Of a stretch of DNA of 33,946 nt, positions 16,233-24,174 are shown one piece after another. The position numbers and the translations under genes were made by a program. The stretch is from JABDCI01 sp964475835 (GTDB taxonomy: Bacteria; Verrucomicrobiota; Verrucomicrobiia; JABWAM01), in assembly GCA_964475835.1 (NCBI GenBank), contig CAYYYL010000029.1:1-33946 (forward strand), read 5' to 3'. The notes under the pieces were generated by a model. That model saw only the letters and a program-made list of their open reading frames with translations. It ran no database searches and was not told the DNA's origin. Every line of letters begins with the position of its first letter. Within the stretch, counting starts at the first letter, position 1.

Positions 16233-17313
16233 CGGGAATCTCCACAGATTTGACGAAATCGATAAAAGCTTTTTTCTGTGACTCCACCAGTGCGTCATCC
16301 CCCATCATCTTAAAGAACCAGCATTCACCCCCCTTTACCAGAATGGAACCAATCACACGGGTTCGATATTTTTTCTTTTCAAGAACTCCCTGGCTCACCA
16401 TATCCACCACGATCGCCGATTGCCCACGCACATCCACTTGCGAAGCTGCTTTGGAAAACTCCGCCTCGTTCAAGGGAGGCAGGGAAATCTGGCCCCTCCA
16501 CCGATTCACATTGGGCAGAAACCCTCCGGCACCCCCCGGCAGGGAGATGATGGAAACATCCGCCGTCATATCCGGTTTGCCATTGACCATGAAACTGCCC
16601 TTGCGCATTCCCGCCGCCGGCATCGCATCCCAACCTTGAGGCAGTGTCCATTTCAGACTCTGGGTTCCCGGCGGCACCGACATCGCCGGCTTCATATCCA
16701 TGTTCCCCGCCATCGAAGATTCCCCTCCTCCCGTAAAGCGAAGAGACTGCAAAAATTGAATAAAACGGTCCTTTTGATTTGCAACCAGGTCATCCTCCCC
16801 CGTCATTTTAAAAAACCATGTTGCCGGGCCATGCGGAAGGATCGCGGCAAGCATCCTCGTTTTTTCACTTCCCGAAGCTACTTGGTCCCCCAGGATGTCG
16901 ACCAACACCACGTTGACGCTTCCCACCTTCACGCGGGTACACTGGTCGGAAAGTTGGGAATCACTGATGGGAGGCAATCCCAATTGGTCACGCCATCGAT
17001 TCACATTGGCAAGCACCCCGCCCGCCTCTCCGGCAAGGGAAACCACCGAAACGTCTGCCTTGGCTCCATTCTTTCCGGAAACCGCAAAACTTCCGTAACG
17101 CATCGGGGAAGGAGCCTTTTGCTCCCAGCCTGAAGGCACCGTCCATTCCAGATGATCCACCACCGACGGTGGAGGGATACCCCCATCCATGGAGGGAACA
17201 GCAGCGGGTGACTCCTTGTCCACATGATAGACCTTGATCTCCTCCTTGCCACATCCAACCATCAAAACAAGACCCATCACACCAAAAATTATACGAAAAA
17301 AGGGAAGATTCAT
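16225..17313 (-). CDS. lipoprotein with two tandem copies of an unnamed domain
   Basis: A 362-residue predicted lipoprotein: signal FGVMGLVLMVGC with the lipid-attachment Cys at 21. It then carries two related domains of about 145 residues. Each begins with L-x-WT-(V/L)-P-x-GW and continues with M-R-x-GSF-x-V, ADVS-(V/I)-(V/I)-SL, NVNRWR-(D/G)-Q, LPP, VVD and finally WFFKM-x-G-(E/D)-D. I do not recognise the domain by name and there are no heme or metal motifs. It is placed between the 11-heme cytochrome and resB and is translationally coupled to resB, suggesting a role in cytochrome assembly or the conduit. I chose the ATG at 17313 because of the signal; the frame is open further upstream. 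The 171 bases before it show no clear promoter. Confidence 0.75.
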   Translation of the reverse strand: MNLPFFRIIFGVMGLVLMVGCGKEEIKVYHVDKESPAAVPSMDGGIPPPSVVDHLEWTVPSGWEQKAPSPMRYGSFAVSGKNGAKADVSVVSLAGEAGGVLANVNRWRDQLGLPPISDSQLSDQCTRVKVGSVNVVLVDILGDQVASGSEKTRMLAAILPHGPATWFFKMTGEDDLVANQKDRFIQFLQSLRFTGGGESSMAGNMDMKPAMSVPPGTQSLKWTLPQGWDAMPAAGMRKGSFMVNGKPDMTADVSIISLPGGAGGFLPNVNRWRGQISLPPLNEAEFSKAASQVDVRGQSAIVVDMVSQGVLEKKKYRTRVIGSILVKGGECWFFKMMGDDALVESQKKAFIDFVKSVEIPGD

Positions 17314-17484
17314 CGGTAGCGGATGAGTTTGGCATTCTTTTTTTAAAGAGGCAATCCAAAGGATTCCCGCATCCCCTTCACCAAAAAAAACCGTTCCAAG
17401 CCTTGACGAAGGTCCCGAGCATGCCCAATGCCCCACCTTTCAGCTCAACCTGGTTTGACGAATCTCAAACATCGTTGGCAGACG

Positions 17485-19623
17485 CTAGGAACGAAGAAGG
17501 CGTGAAATCATCGCGTAGATGATCAGAAACAGCAAAAGAAGCCCCAGACCAAAGAACAGATAGCCAAAACTTCGTGCAATGCGTTTCCATCCCTCCCAAT
17601 CATCCTTCACCTTCGCATCATCCAGCTTCCCCTCCTTCTGAAGACGGTCAAACCATCGTTTACGTTCATGCAACATCTCCGTTTTTGATACGCGGCCTGA
17701 GAAAATCACCGTATCCATCGGCCACTTTTCCAAACGGAAATGGGTGTTGAAAAAGTGAAATGTGAAAATAAACCCTGCCGCCAGAAGGGCTTCATCCGAG
17801 TGGACGATCAGCGCAATGTTGATGACCCATCCAGGAAGCCAGATCGTAAACCATTGAGGAAACCACATGATAAGGCCCGAAAGTCCGATGGCAAACACGC
17901 CCCAGAACACCGCGAAATAATCAAACTTCTCCCAATACGTCCACCGGTCAAACTGGGGACGCGGCCCCCTTCCAAAAAACCATTTCTGGTGCGCCACAAA
18001 ATCCCGCCAGTCCTGAACTGTCGGAAGCATGGAATCCGGACCGAACACCTTCGCCCGAATACGCACCCAATCCCATTTCCCCGTCTCCGGCTTCAACCAT
18101 TCACCCCGGCGCTCCCAAATGGTGCGGAGCCGATCGGAGACATGTAGTCCAAAGTAAAGAAAGGTGATGATCGCGCCGAAATGATGCAACGCCCGGGCAA
18201 CATCCGGTCCTCCGATCAATTTGAACAACATCCGGGCCCAATCCGTATAATAAAACTTCAAAGGCATTCCCGTGATCACAAGCAACAGGAAGCTCGTCAC
18301 CACCAACAAATGCAGAAACCGTTCAAACGGATTAAACCGCGTATACCACACATCATCCTTTTGGGTCCGCACCTTCGCCTCACGGAAGGTCTTGGAGTCG
18401 TGATGGTACAACCAGATGGAGCGGAAGAGCCAGAACGCCGTGTGGACGCCAAAAAAGGCAAAGACCCCCAGCAACAGGCTGGTCATGAAAATAAAGGTAT
18501 AGTGCAGCCATCGATAGTTTTTCGCATCGAGGGGGTCCGCGTGCGGTTGATATTTTACAAACTGCGGATTCGATCCGGAATGGCATTTGGAACAGGTGCC
18601 CACAATGTTTGCCGTTGATAGCGTTGACCTGGGATCGCTTGGCGGCAGAACATCATGATGTCCATGACAGTCATAACACGCAGCCACCATCGGAGCTTTG
18701 TTGGGCACACCCAACGCCATCGCCTTTCCATGATAGGTATCACGATAGTGCTCCAACCTCTCCTGATGACATTTTCCGCAACGCTGATCGCTCAACGCCT
18801 TTAAATGCCCATTAGTCGGCGTATCAATCTCGTGCGCCGTATGACAATCCGTACACGCAGGAGCCCGCTTATCCCCCTTTGCAAGAAGCTTTCCGTGGAC
18901 ACTTTGGTCGTAAATCTCCTGCACCCCTACATGACACTTACCGCAGGTGCGCGCGATGTTTTGGTGGTGAATCGGCGATGCCTTGTCGACCTCCCGGACG
19001 ATATTATGCACCCCATGACAATCATTGCAGGATGGCGCCACAATCAGGCCCATTTTCAACAGGGCACGCCCATGGATGCTCTCCATGTATTGAGCGGCAG
19101 CCTGGGGATTCTTCATCCGATATTCATCGGAAATACCCGCGTTGCTGTGACACTTCGCGCAGGTCTGTGGCAGATTAAGTTTGAAAACCGGGGAATCCGC
19201 CTGCTTGACCGGACTGATCTCATGCGATCCATGACAACTCCCACAGGTGGCCGCCTTCGACCCCTCCGTCACACTGCTGACACCATGAATACTCGTCGCA
19301 TACGCCTTGGCCTCCGCTTCATGACAGCTCGCGCACTGGGCGGGCCCCATCTTGTCCGGATGAGGAATCTCTCCTGCAGCTTGATGACAATCCGTACACG
19401 ACAGGCTTTTGTGAACAGATTTTAATAATTTCGCGCCGTCCACGACAAGCGCCACCGTCTTCCCATCCACCTCCTTGGTCGTGCTGGGATCTTCATGGCA
19501 CGAAAGGCAATCCAAATTGGAAACCTTCTCCGCCGCACAAACACCCGGCAAGGACGCCGAAATATTAAGAAAACAAAAAGTGAAAGCGGCGAGAAATGAT
19601 CGAAACGAAAAAATATGAATCAA
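17485..19623 (-). CDS. 11-heme cytochrome c fused to a b-type membrane domain (CbcL-like)
   Basis: A 712-residue protein. After a signal peptide (about 1-31) there are eleven CXXCH motifs, at residues 39, 76, 97, 127, 155, 199, 227, 257, 282, 316 and 344, in a periplasmic domain. The C-terminal half (about 372-710) has about six membrane helices with histidines suited to b-heme binding (RFLHLL, ALHHFG, GLHVSD, FHFFNTHF), resembling the cytochrome b561/Ni-hydrogenase/formate dehydrogenase gamma group. The fusion recalls Geobacter CbcL, a quinol oxidase for low-potential extracellular acceptors, which has nine c-hemes. The inferred role is quinol oxidation (or the reverse) coupled to a periplasmic heme wire. 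It overlaps the NapC-type gene by ATGA. Domain call is sure, the role inferred. Confidence 0.88.
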   Translation of the reverse strand: MIHIFSFRSFLAAFTFCFLNISASLPGVCAAEKVSNLDCLSCHEDPSTTKEVDGKTVALVVDGAKLLKSVHKSLSCTDCHQAAGEIPHPDKMGPAQCASCHEAEAKAYATSIHGVSSVTEGSKAATCGSCHGSHEISPVKQADSPVFKLNLPQTCAKCHSNAGISDEYRMKNPQAAAQYMESIHGRALLKMGLIVAPSCNDCHGVHNIVREVDKASPIHHQNIARTCGKCHVGVQEIYDQSVHGKLLAKGDKRAPACTDCHTAHEIDTPTNGHLKALSDQRCGKCHQERLEHYRDTYHGKAMALGVPNKAPMVAACYDCHGHHDVLPPSDPRSTLSTANIVGTCSKCHSGSNPQFVKYQPHADPLDAKNYRWLHYTFIFMTSLLLGVFAFFGVHTAFWLFRSIWLYHHDSKTFREAKVRTQKDDVWYTRFNPFERFLHLLVVTSFLLLVITGMPLKFYYTDWARMLFKLIGGPDVARALHHFGAIITFLYFGLHVSDRLRTIWERRGEWLKPETGKWDWVRIRAKVFGPDSMLPTVQDWRDFVAHQKWFFGRGPRPQFDRWTYWEKFDYFAVFWGVFAIGLSGLIMWFPQWFTIWLPGWVINIALIVHSDEALLAAGFIFTFHFFNTHFRLEKWPMDTVIFSGRVSKTEMLHERKRWFDRLQKEGKLDDAKVKDDWEGWKRIARSFGYLFFGLGLLLLFLIIYAMISRLLRS

Positions 19624-21104
19624 CCTCCTCCCGTGTGACAGTCACTGCACTTCATGTCACCAAAATCCCCTCCGGGGTGTTTGAATTCGTGCCCCTTTGG
19701 ATTGAATTTCTCAAGTTCGGCTCCTGCCCCCTGAGCAAGGATCGTATGGCAGGCATTACAGTCGTTTGCCTTGATGGATCCCTTTCCATCTGCCGTCACA
19801 TGCTCTCCATCATGACACCTGAAACAACCAGGCCAGTTTTTGTGGCCAATGTCATTCGGATAGACCTTCCAGTTCGCCTTCATCTCCGGAAAGAAATTGT
19901 TCCGATAGATCTCCTGCACCACATCCACCACCGGACGGATCCTTGGCTCATTCGGGTACTTGGCGACAAGTTCGGTCGCTATCCCCTGCAAAGCCTCCTT
20001 TTGCGTCGGGTAGGTTTTCGTCAGGACCGCCACGGCCTCCTTTTTGATGCTCCGCAGAGTCGGATCAATCCGCCCCAAGGAGATCGCCAGGTCAACGGCG
20101 TCATCCGGTGCCTTGTAAATATGGGCCGGACGGTTGTGGCAATCCATGCAGTCCATGGTCCGGACAACGTCCTTGGGATTCGGCTTGAAATTCGATGTTT
20201 TATACTCCGTGACCACCCCTTGGGAATCGGTAACCCGCACCCAGGGAATCACCTGTCGTTGGGGATCTGACGCGACATATTCCACCTTGTTCCCCACATT
20301 CATGTGCCAGTGGATGCCCCCCACAGATCCATGACTCGGATCTGCCCCCCCCACCTTGAGCAACAAGCGAACTTCATATAACGTATTGTTCGTGTCACTC
20401 AGATAGTGCCGATAGGTTCGGTCAATATTCCCCACAAACTTCTTTGGCCAGTGACACTGTTCACAAGTTTCCTGCGCAGGACGTAAATTCTTGATGGGGG
20501 TCGGAATCGGTGTTTGATACGTATGCGTCGCCAAAGCATAGACCTGGTGCATTCCATTGATCTTGGCCTTCAAATAGTACTCGGCACCGGCGCCAACGTG
20601 ACACTGCGCACACGCCACCCGGGCATGAGGCGAATGCAGATAGGTGGTGTATTCCGGTTCCATGACCGTGTGACACGCCTGTCCGCAAAACTCCACCGAT
20701 TCAGTAAAATGATAGCTCCGATAGCTCCCAACCGCCGTAACCAGCATGAAAATGAGTGCAGCGGATAAAACCAGAACCAGGTTTCTCCGATCCTTCAGAC
20801 GGGAAAGATCTGCAATGAGCAGCGGAACCACGGATCCAGGCCCCTGCTTTTTCAATTGTCGACGTTCAATTAACAACCCAATGCCGATCAACGAAAGCCC
20901 AATGACAAGAAACCCGGGGGCAATCAGATAGGCGAGGACTCCGAGGTAGGGATTGCCAACTGGGGAAATAACATCGAGAACGAATAGCAGGACAAAGGCA
21001 AACAAGCTGCCTGAGGCTACAATAAGACCGGAAAGGCTGATCCAGTTCCGAAAAACTGAAATCCGACGACGTGGAGTTTGATTTTGGGGATCCATCAGTG
21101 ACAT
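19620..21104 (-). CDS. NapC/NirT-type seven-heme membrane cytochrome (ImcH-like)
   Basis: A 494-residue protein with three N-terminal membrane helices (about 23-43, 53-78 and 108-126) and a periplasmic heme domain. There are six CXXCH motifs (CAQCH, CEQCH, CMDCH, CFRCH, CNACH and CSDCH), and a first site CGQACH at 140-145 that has three residues between the cysteines. The region around the first two sites (EFCGQACHTVMEPEY, then HARVACAQCH) matches the NapC/NirT quinol-dehydrogenase family. Seven hemes and three helices recall Geobacter ImcH, an inner-membrane quinone oxidoreductase used with higher-potential extracellular acceptors. It is coupled to the 11-heme gene downstream and separated by 63 bases from nrfD upstream. 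Confidence 0.88.
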   Translation of the reverse strand: MSLMDPQNQTPRRRISVFRNWISLSGLIVASGSLFAFVLLFVLDVISPVGNPYLGVLAYLIAPGFLVIGLSLIGIGLLIERRQLKKQGPGSVVPLLIADLSRLKDRRNLVLVLSAALIFMLVTAVGSYRSYHFTESVEFCGQACHTVMEPEYTTYLHSPHARVACAQCHVGAGAEYYLKAKINGMHQVYALATHTYQTPIPTPIKNLRPAQETCEQCHWPKKFVGNIDRTYRHYLSDTNNTLYEVRLLLKVGGADPSHGSVGGIHWHMNVGNKVEYVASDPQRQVIPWVRVTDSQGVVTEYKTSNFKPNPKDVVRTMDCMDCHNRPAHIYKAPDDAVDLAISLGRIDPTLRSIKKEAVAVLTKTYPTQKEALQGIATELVAKYPNEPRIRPVVDVVQEIYRNNFFPEMKANWKVYPNDIGHKNWPGCFRCHDGEHVTADGKGSIKANDCNACHTILAQGAGAELEKFNPKGHEFKHPGGDFGDMKCSDCHTGGG

Positions 21105-21167
21105 CAGTTTAATCGAAGCATTTCTTCAAACTCCATCTCTATTGCAGCAATTCCACTCCCCTCCGTC

Positions 21168-22376
21168 TCACGACAACCCTGTCTCCAACTTCTTGGGAGG
21201 ATCAAACAACCAGATCAACGCCGCCAGGATGAAAAAAGGAAGCACCATCAGAATGATGGACATCAGCAGCCCCTCATGGCCGATTAATTCCAATTTGTAG
21301 GTCGTGAACCCACGCAAACTCTTTGAAAACAACTGCCCCCCAATCACCACATTCCATCTCATCGAAAAAACACCAAGGAGAACCAGGGAACTGGCCATCA
21401 GATACCCCATCTTCCGAGCGGCGACCCCCAGCCGCCGCTGGAAGCCCAATAGGAACGCAAGCAACCCCAGGGGAATAAGCGTTCCCAAAAAGACCTGCCC
21501 AAGCAGAAAGGAATAGAAAAGTTTGCCCGACGCCAGCAGCACCAACACATCAATGGATTCCTCAGCCTCATAAAGGCGGTGAATCCAATCCAGGGACTCC
21601 ACTGCGGCATCCAATATCAGGGCGGATAGCAAAAAAACCCCGATGGTCTCCAAACAATCCATGTCCAAGGGCCTTTTCCGGTACCATGATAACATCAGAT
21701 AAAGAAACATCAGAAGAGCAATCCCCGAAACCATTGCCGAAAAAATAAAAATGATCGGCATCAACACCGTTCCCCACCAGGGATTGGCCTTCACCGATCC
21801 AAAAATAAATCCGACATATCCGTGTAACAAAAACGCGGAGGGAATCCCCACCACGGTGATAAACCAGCTCAGTCGATGATCCAGCCGCAAGGCGGACTCG
21901 GAAACATCACGGACTCCAAGGGTAAGGATGCGATAGATCCACTTTCGCAGTCCGGTGGTCTCCCCCTCCCAACGAACAAAGTCGTGTCGAAAATCAAACC
22001 AAAGCTCGAGCAACAAAACCGCCATCAAATACCATGCATAAACGAATCCAAAAATCGCCATGGGTGAGGTCAGATGCGGGGTCATCATCACCTCGAAACA
22101 ACGCTCCGGATGTCCCAGATGCACAAGTAAAGGAAGGGGTGCGATCAAAAGAAACGCCAGTGCGGTCAGGAGCGATAATCGATAGGTCGGCTCCAGCTTC
22201 CTCACATTAAAAACGCGCACAAGGGACGCCAGAATGAACGCCCCTGCTACCAATCCGGTGATAAAAGGATAGACCACAATGACCACGCTCCAAACCAGAT
22301 TTCCATCATTTGGATAGATATACCCCTGCACATGCTGCATGGCTTCGCCAACGTTCTGTTCAGCCCCTGATATCAT
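21168..22376 (-). CDS. NrfD/PsrC-type quinone-interacting membrane subunit
   Basis: A 402-residue polytopic protein with about ten membrane helices and no cofactor motifs. It has the NrfD-family stretch LVHLGHPERCFEVMMTP near residue 85 and LTSPMAIFGFVYAWYL after it. Such subunits bind quinone and hand electrons to, or take them from, a partner iron-sulfur protein. Its start overlaps the iron-sulfur gene by ATGA, so the two are made together. With the tetraheme protein it forms a module like Geobacter CbcSTU. Whether this subunit also pumps protons cannot be told from sequence. Confidence 0.9.
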   Translation of the reverse strand: MISGAEQNVGEAMQHVQGYIYPNDGNLVWSVVIVVYPFITGLVAGAFILASLVRVFNVRKLEPTYRLSLLTALAFLLIAPLPLLVHLGHPERCFEVMMTPHLTSPMAIFGFVYAWYLMAVLLLELWFDFRHDFVRWEGETTGLRKWIYRILTLGVRDVSESALRLDHRLSWFITVVGIPSAFLLHGYVGFIFGSVKANPWWGTVLMPIIFIFSAMVSGIALLMFLYLMLSWYRKRPLDMDCLETIGVFLLSALILDAAVESLDWIHRLYEAEESIDVLVLLASGKLFYSFLLGQVFLGTLIPLGLLAFLLGFQRRLGVAARKMGYLMASSLVLLGVFSMRWNVVIGGQLFSKSLRGFTTYKLELIGHEGLLMSIILMVLPFFILAALIWLFDPPKKLETGLS

Positions 22377-23239
22377 CGAACCTCCTTGTCCATGCCTGCA
22401 TAGTTAACCTGCGGATGGGTGCCCAGTTGCGGTTTCAATACCTGCAATTTGTTTTTCTCCAGAAATTGCCGGATGGGATCATCCGCACTTGCATGCTTTA
22501 GATCCCCAAAGATGCGCGACTGGGTCGGACAAACCTCCACACACGCCGGCTGCATGCCACGCGTGATTCGATGATAACACAAGGTACACTTCTCAGCCGT
22601 GTGAGTCACGGGACTCAAAAACCGACATCCATAGGGGCAGGCCTGAATGCAAAAACCGCAACCAATACAATAACTCGGATCCACCAACACCACTCCATCC
22701 GGAGAATCAAACGTCGCCCCCACAGGACAGGATTGAACACATGGGGAATCCACACACTCATTGCAGAGTTTGGGCACGTAAAACGACTTGAGGATCTCCT
22801 CCCGGGGAATCCGACTGGCAGGGAAACCGTTGATGCCCCCATCCGGCGAATCCACCACCGTCTCCCCCCGTTGCTCCGCCGAACCGGGAGCCGGTTTCTT
22901 GATGATGTACCGCTCGATCCAGGTCCGAAAATAGTTTGAAGTCCTTGGAACATGGTTTTCGGTCTTGCACGCATCCACACAGTTGCCACATCCAATGCAC
23001 TTTTCGATATCCACCCCCATGGCCCAACGATGCTGGGTCGGGTCATACCCCTTCGGGGCCAGGGATGCGATATACGATTTCTGAAGATGTGTTCGCAGCC
23101 ATAACAAAGGGGGTGATTTGGCCACCGTGGTCGTCACGGCTTTCGCCGACTGTACTGCAGACACCATCCACGTTCCCGCAGCGATCTTCCCCAAAAGGGC
23201 CAGCGCGCTTCGACGACTCTGTTTGGATTCCAGGTTCAT
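22373..23239 (-). CDS. Tat-exported ferredoxin-like subunit with four [4Fe-4S] clusters
   Basis: A 288-residue NrfC/PsrB-type electron-transfer subunit. The N-terminus SRRSALALLGKIAAG is a twin-arginine-type signal, so the folded protein faces the periplasm. Four cysteine groups are visible: CIGCGNCVDAC, CNECVDSPCVQSCP, CIGCGFCIQACPYGC and CTLCYHRITRGMQPACVEVCP, sixteen ligands for four cubanes. The ATG at 23239 overlaps the tetraheme stop (ATGA); a longer frame to 23284 would bury the signal. It should relay electrons between the NrfD-type quinone site and the tetraheme cytochrome. No molybdopterin catalytic subunit is present, so this is a quinone-to-cytochrome relay and not a reductase of the Psr or Dms kind. 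Confidence 0.92.
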   Translation of the reverse strand: MNLESKQSRRSALALLGKIAAGTWMVSAVQSAKAVTTTVAKSPPLLWLRTHLQKSYIASLAPKGYDPTQHRWAMGVDIEKCIGCGNCVDACKTENHVPRTSNYFRTWIERYIIKKPAPGSAEQRGETVVDSPDGGINGFPASRIPREEILKSFYVPKLCNECVDSPCVQSCPVGATFDSPDGVVLVDPSYCIGCGFCIQACPYGCRFLSPVTHTAEKCTLCYHRITRGMQPACVEVCPTQSRIFGDLKHASADDPIRQFLEKNKLQVLKPQLGTHPQVNYAGMDKEVR

Positions 23240-23694
23240 TGGGGGGCCTCCGAAGGGTTGTGCGGTTTGTGACACGTCACACAAGCCGCATCCGCATCAT
23301 AGTGATCCGTCGAACGAATCTGGGGATGCTTAACTGGCCGGGATGGATTTGCCTCATGGCATCGCAAACAAAACGCTCGACCAGAAATTTTTGCAGGTGG
23401 CGAAGCCGGATCCTCGGTGTGAGCCCGGGCCGCTCCGTGACACGACTCACACGAAATTCGCTGATGAGCCCCCTTGCCCAGATGCTCAAAAGCTTCAGCA
23501 TGACATTCCCGACAACTTTCACGCCCCCCGTAGGTGGGTTCCAGGGAGGCAATCTCCCCCAACGCAGCGCCCCGATAGTGCCCGTACTGACGAAACGAAG
23601 GCGGGGTCAAAAAATGACGCGCAACCAAATAACTCCCCACAATCAACACCGTCAGAAGAAGCAGCCTGATGATTTGAGGGGGGGGTCTCCGCAT
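23236..23694 (-). CDS. membrane-anchored tetraheme cytochrome c
   Basis: A 152-residue protein with one N-terminal helix (IIRLLLLTVLIVGSYLVA) and four CXXCH motifs: CRECH, CESCH, CLRCH and CVTCH. The stretch RQYGHYRGAALGEIA between helix and hemes is typical, as I remember it, of the small multiheme subunit encoded next to NrfC/NrfD-type pairs. It should take electrons from the Fe-S subunit and pass them to soluble periplasmic cytochromes. I chose the ATG at 23694; the frame stays open to a TTG at 23742 without a ribosome site. It overlaps the Fe-S gene by ATGA. Confidence 0.87.
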   Translation of the reverse strand: MRRPPPQIIRLLLLTVLIVGSYLVARHFLTPPSFRQYGHYRGAALGEIASLEPTYGGRESCRECHAEAFEHLGKGAHQRISCESCHGAARAHTEDPASPPAKISGRAFCLRCHEANPSRPVKHPQIRSTDHYDADAACVTCHKPHNPSEAPQ

Positions 23695-23769
23695 GGCCGG
23701 TAAATTCCATGCCACATCCAGCCGGGGCAATCCCAAGGACAAACGACTGCCCCGGGGCGTGGATGTTTC

Positions 23770-24105
23770 TTATTTTTTGAAGGCCCGGATGTACGTCACC
23801 AACGCCTTGACGTCATCCTCACTCAACTTGTCGGCAAAAGCCTTCATCTTGGTCTTGTCCCCATCCTTCACACCTTCCTTGATGGCTTTAACCATCTCCT
23901 CATCCTTCATGGCAGCCTGCACTTTGGCGTCGGTGTAATCCTTCACTCCCAATTTCTTTCCAGCAGGAGTACTTCCCGTTCCATCCTTGGCATGACACGA
24001 AGCACAACTTTTATCATAAATCGTTTTGGCGTCATCCGCATGAACCGTACCCACTGCAAACGCCAGACCGATTGAAGCTGCGATTAATTTGATTTTAATA
24101 TTCAT
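23770..24105 (-). CDS. periplasmic monoheme cytochrome c (class I)
   Basis: A 111-residue protein with a cleavable signal (MNIKIKLIAASIGLAFAVGT, cleaved after VHA), one CASCH heme site, and a methionine in KTKMKAFADKL that can be the sixth ligand. It ends in the usual C-terminal helix (DDVKALVTYIRAF). The size and pattern are those of c553/c6-like soluble carriers. Between the outer-membrane conduit genes and the inner-membrane quinone modules it is the obvious shuttle. An ATG at 24138 would add 11 residues before the signal and is less likely. Neither start has a good Shine-Dalgarno site. Confidence 0.9.
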   Translation of the reverse strand: MNIKIKLIAASIGLAFAVGTVHADDAKTIYDKSCASCHAKDGTGSTPAGKKLGVKDYTDAKVQAAMKDEEMVKAIKEGVKDGDKTKMKAFADKLSEDDVKALVTYIRAFKK

Positions 24106-24174
24106 ATAAAGATTAGACTTTTTTCCCGAACCTTTCATTCAATGATTCCCGCCCCCTTTCAAAAAGGGCCGTTG

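Noticed and set aside
17453..17470. GTTTGA / TCAAAC hairpin after the 11-heme cytochrome gene
   Set aside because: Six-base AT-containing stem without a T-run; not convincing as a terminator.
21105..21167. Possible sigma-54 site (TGG ... TTGC) in the nrfD-napC gap
   Set aside because: The GG and GC elements are not at the required spacing.
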